Shown: one piece after another, positions 30,660 to 39,747 of the stretch
Position numbering within the stretch: position 1 is the stretch's first letter
Layout of the letters: each line of letters starts with the position of its first letter
Assembly: GCF_007981265.1 (NCBI RefSeq)
Contig: NZ_CP034363.1
Location: forward strand, 1,798,001-1,862,000
Direction: 5' to 3'
DNA: 64,000 bases
From: Pantoea sp. CCBC3-3-1
GTDB lineage: Bacteria; Pseudomonadota; Gammaproteobacteria; Enterobacterales; Enterobacteriaceae
Position numbers and translations under genes: made by a program
The notes under the pieces: model-generated
Told to the model about the DNA's origin: nothing
The model's input: only the letters and a program-made list of their open reading frames with translations
The model's database searches: none

Positions 30660-30898
30660 TGCGCTCTTTCCTCCATAGCTGACGCTTTTTGAATAATCCT
30701 GGTAATGTCCGTACCGCCTTCAAGCTCAGCCTGAACCAGCGCGCGCGCAATCTCATGATGGGTAAGATCGGGATAAAGCTCGCTGAGCATGCCCACTTTC
30801 AGCCAGTGTTCGGCCTGTGAATTCATCGACCGGCTGAGCGCGTTGCAGGCAATGCGCAGGTTTTCATGCATCACATCAGAAATTTTAACGATGCCCAT
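30656..30898 (-). CDS. ParD-like protein coupled to map
   Basis: An 80-residue protein of the ParD-like family: KISDVMHENLRIACNALSRS, MNSQAEHWLKVGML, then an acidic helical C-terminus. The N-terminal half is a ribbon-helix-helix-like DNA-binding fold as in antitoxins. Its stop overlaps the map start, so the two are co-translated. No ParE-type toxin is present. Pairing of this family with a Map gene is recurrent in proteobacteria, from memory. Its role is unknown: it may regulate the map copy. Confidence 0.8.
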   Translation of the reverse strand: MGIVKISDVMHENLRIACNALSRSMNSQAEHWLKVGMLSELYPDLTHHEIARALVQAELEGGTDITRIIQKASAMEERAQ

Positions 30899-30970
30899 CT
30901 TGTCCCCCCGTAAGACTTATACGAAACATATATGAAACGTATATTACCACGAGCGACGAAGAGCGCAAAT

Positions 30971-32035
30971 TTATCCCTGATAGTGGAACAGAACCGAGGC
31001 GTCAGCGCCTTTATCGGTGCTGATGGTGCGTAAAAGCTGGCTGCTGGCGATATCCACCAGGGTTAACTTATCGTCTTCGGTTGAGGTTAATACCTGGCCG
31101 GCATTTTGCGTAAGCGTGATAGCGGTAGGGCTGGCCGGGAGGAAAATTTCTTTTTGAAACGTTAAATCGGGACTGAACAATAACAGGCTTTTCCGCGCCG
31201 CATTTGCCAGCAGGATTTTGCCATCCTGTAGCGCGGCAGCCCGCACGCTCTCTCCCTGCGTTTTTGCAGAATAACGTGTTTTCAACGTCTCTGAATCATA
31301 CGCTTTGATGGCGTCACCATAGCGATCCACGACGTAAACCGTCTTCTCATCGGGACTTAAACAGCTTCCTTCCGGTGCTTTACCGGCCAAAAGCTTTTGT
31401 ACCGGAACCGAAGGATCTTCCGTATTTACTGCAATGACCAGACCGCTTAGCGTATCCGTTATCCAGGCGCGGCTACCCTCATCATTCAATACAAAATAGT
31501 GGCTGCGAACGCCGTTCACCGGGATTGCCGCGTCAGGTTCATCCTTATCGACAGGATTATCAAAGCGGATCAGTACCGAGCTGCTTTCACTGAGCACAAA
31601 TAACCGTCCATGCTTATCCATCCGAATGCCGTGCAGGCGGTGCCAGGGCGTCAGATCCAGCGTTTTCACCACCTTCAACTTTTGCATGTCCACCATGGTA
31701 ATCAGGTTGCCGCCAACGCCCGGCGCGGCCCATTTTTTGGCGCCGTATTGCGCAACAAAGGCATAACGCCGATCGGGCGTCATAACCAGCTCGTGGCTCT
31801 GTTCGGGTAACGGGATTTGCGCCAGGCTTTTGCCGGAAACAAAATCATAAACCCCAAGGCTACAGACGGCCTTCTGTACCACGGCAACGGCGTTGGCATA
31901 GGTTTCGCGGGTGGCGACGGGGGCAGCGGGTTGCTGCTGCGTTGCAGCTCGTGCGGTCAACGCGGGAACGGCCACTGCAACAGCACTCAAAGAGGACAGG
32001 GCGAGGAATCGACGGCGGGTAAATTGATGAGTCAC
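30971..32035 (-). CDS. Tat-exported beta-propeller protein
   Basis: A 354-residue periplasmic protein. The N-terminus has a twin-arginine signal (TRRRFLALSSLSAVAVAV, residues 6-23) with an Ala-Arg-Ala cleavage region. The rest has repeated propeller blades with YVTN-type patterns (PDRRYAFVAQYG, DKHGRLFVLSES, PDEKTVYVVDRYGDAIKAYD). Enzyme activity is not predictable. Export in folded form suggests a cofactor or rapid folding. It is a different branch from the YncE-like lipoprotein at 39748. It lies alone, upstream of map-parD. Confidence 0.8.
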   Translation of the reverse strand: MTHQFTRRRFLALSSLSAVAVAVPALTARAATQQQPAAPVATRETYANAVAVVQKAVCSLGVYDFVSGKSLAQIPLPEQSHELVMTPDRRYAFVAQYGAKKWAAPGVGGNLITMVDMQKLKVVKTLDLTPWHRLHGIRMDKHGRLFVLSESSSVLIRFDNPVDKDEPDAAIPVNGVRSHYFVLNDEGSRAWITDTLSGLVIAVNTEDPSVPVQKLLAGKAPEGSCLSPDEKTVYVVDRYGDAIKAYDSETLKTRYSAKTQGESVRAAALQDGKILLANAARKSLLLFSPDLTFQKEIFLPASPTAITLTQNAGQVLTSTEDDKLTLVDIASSQLLRTISTDKGADASVLFHYQG

Positions 32036-32217
32036 GTTTTTCTCCCTTTTGCAGATTTCCTTTTCACTATAGCAATGAAAAAGGCTTAAATGCCGGAGAG
32101 GAAAAGGGAGCGTGCGGAATGTATCTTGTCAAACAATCCAGCCCTACAGGCGGCTTTGAGGGAGGTGCTGACTGTCGGAGGCCGGTTGTTCACTTATTTT
32201 AGCTTTACATAACGTCT

Positions 32218-32589
32218 TTATTCGTTAGCTGAACGTGGTGGCAAATTTTTTGTGGTCGCATCCAGCGTTAGCGCATCATTTTCAACAGCACCTAATAGTG
32301 CCTCAAGTAATCCCGGAAAACGGGTATCTAAGTCTTCCCGACGCAGCGAGAGTAAATTTTCGCGCCCAAAAGGACGCTGCCAGATAACCCCACTGTCGCG
32401 TAATACACGCCAGTGGTGAGTTAGCGTGGATTTTGGAATACCGCTCAAAACGGCGCTACAGGCATGCTCACCTCCACCGGCCAGTACACGCAACACTGTC
32501 AGGCGGAGCGGATGTCCGAAAGCGGTCAGCACGTTTTCAAGACGTATGTTTTCCCTTTCAGGGTGGTTAGGAATCATCAGGCTTCTCAT
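32218..32589 (-). CDS. ArsR-type helix-turn-helix repressor
   Basis: A 123-residue winged-helix protein: LENVLTAFGHPLRLTVLRVL, then GIPKSTLTHHWRVLRDSGVI (recognition helix) and a beta wing with RPFGRENLLSLRREDL. No metal-binding ELCVCD motif is present, so it is a non-metal ArsR-like regulator. It is divergent from the DHA2 exporter with an inverted repeat between them, the usual layout of a repressor controlling its efflux pump. The C-terminal tail is low in order. Confidence 0.85.
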   Translation of the reverse strand: MRSLMIPNHPERENIRLENVLTAFGHPLRLTVLRVLAGGGEHACSAVLSGIPKSTLTHHWRVLRDSGVIWQRPFGRENLLSLRREDLDTRFPGLLEALLGAVENDALTLDATTKNLPPRSANE

Positions 32590-32663
32590 CTGGTAATCAA
32601 CATATCGGTACTCTACTTTAAATTTTATCAGTTGACTATTGTACGAGTATATTCATACTTTAA

Positions 32664-32685
32664 TTGTACGTATGTATGCGTACAA
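32664..32685. promoter_or_regulatory. operator between ArsR-type gene and exporter
   Basis: TTGTACG and CGTACAA form a perfect 7-bp inverted repeat around 8 bases. A second inverted repeat, AGTAT-N4-ATACT, lies at 32646-32659, and another TTGTACG starts at 32638. These AT-rich dyads fill the intergenic region and are the likely sites of the ArsR-type repressor. Confidence 0.65.
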
Positions 32686-32716
32686 TAGCCGATTAAATTG
32701 ATACGGAGATTCCTCT

Positions 32717-34150
32717 ATGGCCATATCCTCACCGGACTCAGGTGCCCCTCGTTTACGGCACTGGAGCCTGGCACTACTTGCGTTTGCGCAGCTTATTTAC
32801 TCACTGGATATCAACATCGTGTTTGTGGCATTGCCGGAAATTGGCGCGGGACTGGGGTTTTCAGATCAGACGCTCCAGTGGGTGGTCAGTGCTTACACGG
32901 TGTGCTGCGGGGGTTTTTTACTGTTTGGTGGACGCGCTGCTGATCTTCTGGGACAACGTCGTGTCTTCATCTGCGCGTTATGGCTGTATGCGTTTTCTTC
33001 GCTTGCCGGTGGCTTAGCGTGGAGTCCGGTTGTTATCGTTATTGCCCGGGCTGTGCAGGGCATAGGTGCTGCGTTGCTCTTCCCGTCCACGCTTTCACTT
33101 ATAAACAGACTGTTTGAGGAGGGGCCTTCACGCAACCGGGCATTGGCGGTTTGGGGCGGCGCGGGAGCAAGCGGCCTGACGCTGGGATCGCTTGCCGGAG
33201 GCATACTTACCAGTGTATATGGCTGGCCGTCGGTTTTTTTTGTCAACGTTGTACTGGCAGCCGTCGCTATTTTTGCTGCATTTTATGTCTTACCGAAAGA
33301 CAGTCTCCAGAACAAGCGTCGCAGTTTCGATTTGTTGGGTGCTCTGACGGTAACGGTGGGCGCAACTCTGCTGGTTTATGCCCTGGTCCAGGGGCCTGAA
33401 GATGGCTGGCTGTCAGGGTATATTCTTGCATCACTGATTCTGGCCGCTGTATTTCTGCTGATGTTCGCCGTCATTGAGTCCCGCAGTCACGATCCGCTGA
33501 TGCCGGTACGTTTATTCAGAAACCGCAGTCTTGTTACAGGCATGGTGATTACATTCATCTATATGGGAACCTTTGGCGCCCTGCCTTACTTTCTGACTGT
33601 TTTGTTTCAGGCTGTAATGGGGTACAGCGCGTTGCAGACTGGCCTGGCATTTATTATTCCCTCACTGGCAATCTTTGCCGGGACGCAGTTCGGAGCCCGG
33701 CTGTCAAATCGCCTGCCGGTACGAACAACACTGCTGATCGGTTTTTTAACCGGGATCGCGGGCACGGTGGCACTGGCTTTGGCAGCCTGCTCGGGGACGT
33801 CTTATGCGAACTTTATGCCCGGACTGGTGATTTCAGGAGCAGGACAGGGGATTATCTGGACGGCAATGTGGATAGCAGCGGGTTCAGGAGTAACGGACAG
33901 CGAGCAGGGGATCGCTTCAGGTATGGCTTCTACGACACTGAATGTGGGGAATGCCATCGGTATCGCTTTGCTGATAGCGTTATCCGGGAGCGGGGCTGAG
34001 AGCCTGTCGCTGGAAGCATCCAGGGGTAATCTCGCAAATGCCTTACAGCTCGCTTTTTATCTTGCCGCGGCTGGACAGATTACGGGGCTTCTTATTTCCC
34101 GCCTGTTACCTCATAAAGCGATAACTGATTTATCAGTAGCATCAACATAA
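32717..34150 (+). CDS. MFS DHA2 (EmrB/QacA-type) efflux transporter
   Basis: A 477-residue inner-membrane drug:H+ antiporter with about 14 hydrophobic segments. Family motifs: motif A-like GGRAADLLGQRRVFI, the D1-type LDINIVFVALPEIGAGLGF near residue 30, and antiporter motif C GGAGASGLTLGSLAGG. GGAG lies upstream of the ATG. Divergent from the ArsR-type repressor, which likely controls it. Substrates cannot be predicted from sequence. Confidence 0.9.
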   Translation: MAISSPDSGAPRLRHWSLALLAFAQLIYSLDINIVFVALPEIGAGLGFSDQTLQWVVSAYTVCCGGFLLFGGRAADLLGQRRVFICALWLYAFSSLAGGLAWSPVVIVIARAVQGIGAALLFPSTLSLINRLFEEGPSRNRALAVWGGAGASGLTLGSLAGGILTSVYGWPSVFFVNVVLAAVAIFAAFYVLPKDSLQNKRRSFDLLGALTVTVGATLLVYALVQGPEDGWLSGYILASLILAAVFLLMFAVIESRSHDPLMPVRLFRNRSLVTGMVITFIYMGTFGALPYFLTVLFQAVMGYSALQTGLAFIIPSLAIFAGTQFGARLSNRLPVRTTLLIGFLTGIAGTVALALAACSGTSYANFMPGLVISGAGQGIIWTAMWIAAGSGVTDSEQGIASGMASTTLNVGNAIGIALLIALSGSGAESLSLEASRGNLANALQLAFYLAAAGQITGLLISRLLPHKAITDLSVAST

Positions 34151-34202
34151 TCGAAAATCATGCTTAACTTTTTCCGCGCTGAAATGTAAACATGATCATT
34201 TT

Positions 34203-34224
34203 AGACCCGCTACCAGGTGGGTCT
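34203..34224 (+). terminator. possible terminator of the exporter gene
   Basis: AGACCC and GGGTCT pair around a 10-base loop and are followed by a pyrimidine-rich CTCTCC, 52 bases after the stop. A weak candidate. Confidence 0.35.
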
Positions 34225-34240
34225 CTCTCCATTTTAGCCG

Positions 34241-34533
34241 GACATTGTACTGTTTGAAACCAGTGGGCATGTTCCTGATCATCAGTCTCTTTTAGTGCAG
34301 CTTTCTGAAACAGGAACCGTTTTGCTCGCCGCTGACGCTGTTATGCATCACTTGATGGCAGCTGCGGCTACACGTCAGATGTTTGTCACTGATAGGGAGG
34401 ATAAACCGGGTATCAGGCGGAGCATGCAAAAATTGCAGACCTGGCTGAAAGCAAAAAAGCGGCGTTCGTGGTTTACGGGCATGACACTGAGCAGTGGGCT
34501 TCATTACGTCCGTCGCCGGATATTTATGAATAA
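34241..34533 (+). pseudogene. 3' remnant of an AHL-lactonase-like metallo-beta-lactamase gene
   Basis: The plus strand reads DIVLFETSGHVPDHQSLLVQ, LLAADAVMHHL, MFVTDREDKPGIRRSMQKL in one frame. A one-base shift near 34437 leads to DLAESKKAAFVVYGHDTEQW and a stop at 34533. The GHVPDHQS segment, AADAV aspartate and YGHD histidine are the later metal ligands of lactonase-type metallo-beta-lactamases. The N-terminal half with HxHxDH is missing, so this is a truncated and frameshifted relic of a quorum-quenching-type enzyme. Confidence 0.7.
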
Positions 34534-34680
34534 TTTTAAGGTCACGAGCTGCTAATCGTTCATGGATGCACCTTACGTTTTAAAGCCAGATTCTGACACA
34601 AGGCTGTCCGCTAAGAGCGAACAGTAGATATTAAAAAATGAATACCCAAATAGTATAGTGATCGGCTATGGAAGGCTGGC

Positions 34681-35049
34681 ATGGTGTGTTTCCCGGTCAT
34701 CGTGGCAGTGGATGAAACGGACGCAGTACTGGGATATGCTTCTTATGGTGACTGGCGTTCCTGGGACGGATACCGGCACACCGTGGAACACTCCGTCTAC
34801 GTTCATAAAGATACGCGGGGTGCAGGAGCAGGCACCAGGTTAATGCAAGAACTTATCAAACTGGCTGCAAAACAAGGTAAGCACATCATGGTGGCAGGCA
34901 TTGAATCTGAAAACGCTGCATCAATTGCACTGCACAAAAAGCCAGGATCCTCTGAAGCTGGCCGAATGTCAGAGGTTGGCACCAAGTTCGGCCGCTGGCT
35001 TGACCTGACGTTTTTGCAGTTGTGTCTGGATAAGCGCGAATTATCCTGA
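34681..35049 (+). pseudogene. N-truncated GNAT acetyltransferase (MnaT/YncA-type)
   Basis: A 122-residue open frame matches the last two thirds of the phosphinothricin / methionine sulfoximine acetyltransferase group: VLGYASYGDWRSWDGYRHTV, EHSVYVHKDTRG, MVAGIESENAASIALH and FGRWLDLTFLQL. The acetyl-CoA loop reads RGAGAGTRL. About 50 N-terminal residues are missing and a stop lies in frame shortly upstream. The usual LHxxLGF appears altered to LHKKPGS. Probably not functional. Confidence 0.65.
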
Positions 35050-35307
35050 AACAGTCTGGTTGGTCGTTTAGCATCTAAGTCAAAATCTAAAAGTTAGTGA
35101 GCAACCCTCTGTTGATTAGCATCCCTGTGTAAGTAATTTCCGCTTCTGGCACAGAACGGCTGTTAAATCACGTTCGATCTTATGCCCCGGTTCCTCGGGG
35201 GAACGATGATATTGTTGCTGGATATACTCAAGTAAAATGCAAAAGGGAAGTCAAATCTGATGGAATTATGCACACAGAAAATACATCTTTCAGGATGATG
35301 GGAAAAA

Positions 35308-35898
35308 CTACCGAACTAGCAGATCCAGCCAATCTGGGTCCTCAATTTTACGTGAATAGGGCAGCATTGCACAATTAATCAGCTCAAAGAATTCTGACTC
35401 CTCCATCCTTGCTGCTTCGCTTGTGCCTGGTCCCTCCCATTCATCAAAGAGATGCCAGTATAGCGATTTCAGGGTATCGACGATCGCAGCGAAAATCTTT
35501 ACGTCAGGTTCAAACCAATGACACACCAGAAAATACATTTTTTGTTCTGCATCATGGATGGACGCGCACTGGGAAAGTTGACGTACAAACAGCTTGATCC
35601 AGACTAATGCTGCTGCTTTTAGCGGTGGCAGGTCTATCCGCTGCTCTGCCATGTACCGTGACATAAATAATTCAACCTCTGTCCGCTCAGATTTTTTATC
35701 AAGCCCCAGTGAAGCGAGAATTAAAAGAGTCTCTGAATCATTTCCTTCGGTGATTTGATCTTCAGCCCATGCAATGAATAGGCGGTCCAGATCATTGTGG
35801 AGAAAGTGATATTTCCGGGAAAAAACAAGCAACCCGAGTAGGTCATTGAGTGTGTATAGAGACGGCATCTGATAATCCCTTACCTGTATTTTTTTCAT
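35308..35898 (-). CDS. unrecognised protein in a remnant-rich region
   Basis: A 196-residue, mainly helical, slightly acidic protein that I do not recognise. It has no signal peptide, membrane segment or catalytic motif. Noticeable stretches are LLGLLVFSRKYHFLHNDLDR, AEDQITEGNDSETLLILASL and LYWHLFDEWEGPG. It lies alone between remnants on the opposite strand, with 258 and 280 bp of gene-free DNA on either side. The frame is long and free of defects, so it is probably real. Immunity-type proteins often look like this, but there is no toxin partner beside it. Confidence 0.6.
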   Translation of the reverse strand: MKKIQVRDYQMPSLYTLNDLLGLLVFSRKYHFLHNDLDRLFIAWAEDQITEGNDSETLLILASLGLDKKSERTEVELFMSRYMAEQRIDLPPLKAAALVWIKLFVRQLSQCASIHDAEQKMYFLVCHWFEPDVKIFAAIVDTLKSLYWHLFDEWEGPGTSEAARMEESEFFELINCAMLPYSRKIEDPDWLDLLVR

Positions 35899-36178
35899 GA
35901 ACTCTGACAGTGATTATTTCTGAGTAAATCATGAACTGAACGGTGAGTCTGTTTAGGATGAAACTCCAGTTAACCTTCATTTTATCTTACCTCCTGATAT
36001 AAATTCTATAAAGTGTAGTGAAATACCGATTTTGGCCACGTAAGCAGAAGTGTGAAATGTCCGCTTCTGGCACTCAGGGGACATTTATGACCATAAAGGC
36101 AAGCGCAGTACCACGGTCATACTGGACATTCAGGTAATCCTGTCCAGACTATGCAGACTGAAATTTTTGGAACGACTC

Positions 36179-36631
36179 ATGGATATCCAATTCGCAAACC
36201 TCACCCCGAACAGCCCAGGATTTGTTGAGCTAAGATCGCAGAGCATGGCTGAAGGATTTAATATGCTACGTCGGCTGGAAGAAAATTGGCTTAGCGGAGA
36301 TAACCGCTTTGACAGGCCCGGAGAAAAACTGATTGGGGCTTATATTGATGGTTTAATTGTTGGCGTGTGCGGACTTAACATCGATCCTTTTACGCAAGCA
36401 ACTGGCACCGGACGGCTCCGACATTTTTATGTAGACACTGGATGGCGAAATAGACGGGTTGGCAGCGGTCTGCTCAGTGAAATACTTAAGGATGCTGGCC
36501 GCTGGTTTGATTTTATCAATACGAACGCCCCCTCTTCGGCATTCACTTTCTATGAACAGGCTGGCTTTGTTGCTTTATCTGGTATGGATAAAGTCACACA
36601 CCAATTATGCCTGAGAAACCCAGCACGGTAG
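36179..36631 (+). CDS. GNAT-family N-acetyltransferase
   Basis: A 150-residue acetyltransferase. The core strands read LIGAYIDGLIVGVCGLNIDP, then RLRHFYVDTGWRNRRVGSGL containing the acetyl-CoA loop, and FTFYEQAGFVAL at the end. The full-length domain is present. The substrate is unknown. ATG 36179 (MDIQFANLTP) is taken; an upstream TTG adds four residues. It sits alone between the unrecognised gene and a truncated hydrolase. Confidence 0.8.
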   Translation: MDIQFANLTPNSPGFVELRSQSMAEGFNMLRRLEENWLSGDNRFDRPGEKLIGAYIDGLIVGVCGLNIDPFTQATGTGRLRHFYVDTGWRNRRVGSGLLSEILKDAGRWFDFINTNAPSSAFTFYEQAGFVALSGMDKVTHQLCLRNPAR

Positions 36632-36819
36632 TGAAGTCATGAATGGGACAGACAACCGTCTCGGTTCATGCATGCACAACGGCTGCCGAAATACCTTCAG
36701 GAGTTCTTAGTATCTGACTGGCAGCTATGGGCGAGCAGCGGACATAAAAAATCGCTCCTTAAACAGTTTCGCCCAGGGTGTGCATGCTTACATACATAAG
36801 ATAAATAAAAGGGAAATAT

Positions 36820-37239
36820 ATGCTCCATACATCAGGAACACCCCGGTTGTCTTATCATGCAGAGGGAAAAGGCCCCCTGGTAATAATGCTTCATGGCCTT
36901 CTGATGGACAGAAAGTCCTGGAAAGACAGCGGCTTAATATCCGTCCTTAGTCCGTTTTTTCACATTGTTTGTCCGGATCTTATAGGTCATGGAGAAAGCG
37001 AAAAAACAAATGTGGAAGAATTCTATACCCAACAAAAACAGGCTTTATCCATTGCTAAAATTATGGATGAGTTGGGATACAAAAAAGCGCATGTTATCGG
37101 TTACTCCGCTGGAGCGTGGGTGGCTTTGGGCAGGCGTCAGCGGCACGAGGATGCAGACAAAAAACCTTGCCAGCGCCAGCAACAAAGAATGGGTTGGGAG
37201 TGGGCAGAAGGGGGCAGTACGGAAAACCATCGGCACTGA
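36820..37239 (+). pseudogene. alpha/beta hydrolase, C-terminally truncated
   Basis: The first ~103 residues are a clean alpha/beta-hydrolase N-terminal half: oxyanion region VIMLHGLLMDRKSW, CPDLIGHGES, and the nucleophile elbow GYSAGAW with its serine. From about base 37128 the sequence changes abruptly to a basic, glutamine-rich tail of unrelated character that stops at 37239. The cap and the acid and histidine residues are missing, so it cannot be an active hydrolase. The junction marks a deletion or insertion. Confidence 0.75.
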
Positions 37240-37639
37240 AAAGCAGTCGTAACTCCTTCTGGCAGCGCTGAAGGAAGAAGTAGTTAAGCTGCTCGTATCA
37301 CGAAAAATTTTGACGGCGAGAACCCCAGCAGATTTCCCCGACCGCATCCCGCAGGTTACCTCCGTCTGCGTTGGCGACGCATATCGAGGTGTAAAAATCA
37401 CCGACAGCGGGCTGAATGAAATTTCAGCAATAAAGCCAGGGTGCCGTAGGGAATAAAAGCTGTAAAAACTTTGCAATGCGTGCGCAACTTATTGTAAAAA
37501 TTAAAGAAATATCAATTTCCTTACTATTCAAACACTCCCGCACTGTTGTAATAACTTGTAGTAAAAATCTGAGAGCGTGAAACTACACCTTCTGTCAGGA
37601 TACGCGCCACGCAGCGTGCAATGGTACGATCTTTTCATC
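37240..37639. other. debris between truncated hydrolase and FUSC gene
   Basis: About 400 bases without an intact gene. Another frame reads EEVVKLLVSRKILTARTPAD and GVKITDSGLNEISAIKPG, which looks protein-like but is unrecognised and has no start. The last 100 bases are AT-rich and probably carry the promoter of the next gene. Confidence 0.4.
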
Positions 37640-39700
37640 ATGAAGTGGTTTTCTAAAAACGCAGTTCTGTTCTCAACTAAAACCTGTCTGGCCGCATTCC
37701 TGGCACTTTTTATTGCTCTTGAACTTAATTTCGAAAAACCGGCCTGGTCACTGACCACCGTTTATGTCACCTCACAGCTTTACTCCGCCTCAACGATGTC
37801 GAAAGCGGTATTCCGTCTGTTGGGCACATTGCTGGGCGGGGTATTTATTTTCCTGATCTATCCCGAAACCGTTCAGGATCCGATGCTGTTCAGCCTGTGC
37901 GTGTCGCTGTGGGTCGGGGTCTGCTTATACCTTTCTCTGCACGAGCGGACGCCAAAAAGCTACGTGTTTATGCTGGCAGGCTACAGTGCGGCGATCATGG
38001 GCTTTCCCAACGTGTTTTCGCCTTCGTCGATCACCGAAACGGTGATTTCCAGGATTGAAGAGATCACCTTAGGCATTGTTTGCAGTACGCTGGTACACCA
38101 GCTGATCCTGCCGGTATCCATGCGCAGCCTGCTGGAGCAGAGCGTCAGCGTCTGGTATCAGAATGCCCGCAAGCTGTGCAGCGAGCTGATTACCGTGATG
38201 CCAAAGGATAAATCGCTGGAGCGCGAAGATATTCTTATTCAGATGGCGAATTTTCCGCTGAACGTTGAAACGCTGATTACCCACTATGTCTACGAAGGCG
38301 ATGCGGCACGGAAGCTGATCCGGCTGGTCAGCGTGCAGTATCAGCATCTTTCCTATCTGATCCCGACGCTAACCGCTATCGAAGTGCGGCTGAATCTTTT
38401 AGGCATGCAGCAGATCCGCTTCCCCGAATACGTCGCGCAGGCGTTTCAACAGTTTTTGCTGTGGCTGAATACCGGTGACAAAATTAATGATACAGCTGAA
38501 ATTCAGGCAATCCTCGCCGAAAGCCTGCGTCAGCTGCGTGCGGCCTGGCATCACGGCGTGTTGAACACGGAAGAGAGCCTGCTGCTGATGGGTCTGCTGG
38601 AGCGGCTGGTGGATTTCGTGCGCATTGCCGGGGCTTATCAAAGCGTCAGTACCCTTGTCAGCGATGTGTCCGGCGATTCACGGCTGAATAAAAGCGCGCG
38701 CGCCAGCAGGCATATTGATAAAGGGCTGGTGCTGCTGTCTGCATTTACCGCCTTTCTGGCAACGTTTCTCTCCTGTCTGTTTTGGATCGGCAGCGGCTGG
38801 GTGGATGGGGCAACCGCGCCGATGATGGCGGCGATCACCAGCTCGTTTTTCGCCAGTATGGACAGCCCGATTACCCCAATGAAGCGCTTTATTAAAGGGG
38901 TGCTGATCGCGCTGGTGATTAGCATACTCTACGTGGTGGTGCTGATCCCTCAGGCTATCACCTTTGAAGCGCTGATCATTTGCCTCGCACCGGTACTGTT
39001 TGCGCTTGGGCTGGTGATTGCGCGACCTTCAACCAATCTGATTGGCCTGAGTGTCGCTATTCAAATCCCGGGTTTTATCGGCATGAGCCACCACTTTAAG
39101 CCCAGCTATACCTCGGTACCTAATGCGGCGATGTCTTCATTAATCGGGATCCTGTTTGCGGTCATCATTACTGCAATTATCCGCAACAAGCGTCCTGCCT
39201 GGACCGCGAAACGCGCATTGCGAAAAGGCCTGCGAGACCTGCTGAGGTTTATCAAAGAGGTGGAGCGCAACGCCGCATCGCTGCTGGCGCGACAGCATTT
39301 TGTTTCCAGCCAGCTGGATAAAGTGAATATTATCCTGCCGCGAAAAAAACTCGATCCCGATCCGGATTTAGACGCGGGCGGTAATCTGATTACTGAAGCC
39401 TGGCTTGGCGCGTACTGCTACGACTTCTATGCGCGTCACCGTGAAGTGCTGGACTATTACCATATCGACAGTGGAGCGATGTTTCACGAGCTGGGGCTGT
39501 ATCTGAAACGGCGGATGAAATCGTTACAGGTCAGGCCGCATCAGGATTTGCTCGACGAGCTGGACCTGCTGTTATTCAGGCTGGAAGCGCTGGCGACGCT
39601 GGACAAAAGCGCCTTTATGCCAATGTTTTTCATCTTTAATATTCGTCTGCTGCTGTTTCCACAACAGCGCTGGGTAACGCAAGATCGGCTGAAAACATGA
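37640..39700 (+). CDS. FUSC-family inner-membrane transporter
   Basis: A 686-residue protein of the fusaric-acid-resistance (FUSC/AaeB) family, efflux components for aromatic acids. Two blocks of about five transmembrane helices (residues about 10-170 and 365-520) alternate with cytoplasmic helical domains. Typical stretches are FEKPAWSLTTVYVTSQ and WIGSGWVDGATAPMMAAI. The start at 37640 (MKWFSKNAVLF) fits the family; 21 extra residues are possible from an upstream start. No AaeA-type membrane-fusion gene is adjacent, so partners are unknown. Confidence 0.85.
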   Translation: MKWFSKNAVLFSTKTCLAAFLALFIALELNFEKPAWSLTTVYVTSQLYSASTMSKAVFRLLGTLLGGVFIFLIYPETVQDPMLFSLCVSLWVGVCLYLSLHERTPKSYVFMLAGYSAAIMGFPNVFSPSSITETVISRIEEITLGIVCSTLVHQLILPVSMRSLLEQSVSVWYQNARKLCSELITVMPKDKSLEREDILIQMANFPLNVETLITHYVYEGDAARKLIRLVSVQYQHLSYLIPTLTAIEVRLNLLGMQQIRFPEYVAQAFQQFLLWLNTGDKINDTAEIQAILAESLRQLRAAWHHGVLNTEESLLLMGLLERLVDFVRIAGAYQSVSTLVSDVSGDSRLNKSARASRHIDKGLVLLSAFTAFLATFLSCLFWIGSGWVDGATAPMMAAITSSFFASMDSPITPMKRFIKGVLIALVISILYVVVLIPQAITFEALIICLAPVLFALGLVIARPSTNLIGLSVAIQIPGFIGMSHHFKPSYTSVPNAAMSSLIGILFAVIITAIIRNKRPAWTAKRALRKGLRDLLRFIKEVERNAASLLARQHFVSSQLDKVNIILPRKKLDPDPDLDAGGNLITEAWLGAYCYDFYARHREVLDYYHIDSGAMFHELGLYLKRRMKSLQVRPHQDLLDELDLLLFRLEALATLDKSAFMPMFFIFNIRLLLFPQQRWVTQDRLKT

Positions 39701-39702
39701 TA

Positions 39703-39728
39703 AGCACGGCACCCGCGGGCGCCGTGCT
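39703..39728. terminator. terminator between FUSC and YncE-like genes
   Basis: AGCACGGC and GCCGTGCT form a perfect 8-bp stem around a GC-rich 10-base loop in the convergent gap. It may serve both genes. Confidence 0.6.
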
Positions 39729-39747
39729 GATAGCAAAATCCAGCAAA

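Noticed and set aside
37045..37476. 143-residue minus-strand frame over the hydrolase junction
   Set aside because: It is antisense to the hydrolase remnant, serine- and phenylalanine-rich in the manner of shadow frames, and lacks a ribosome-binding site.
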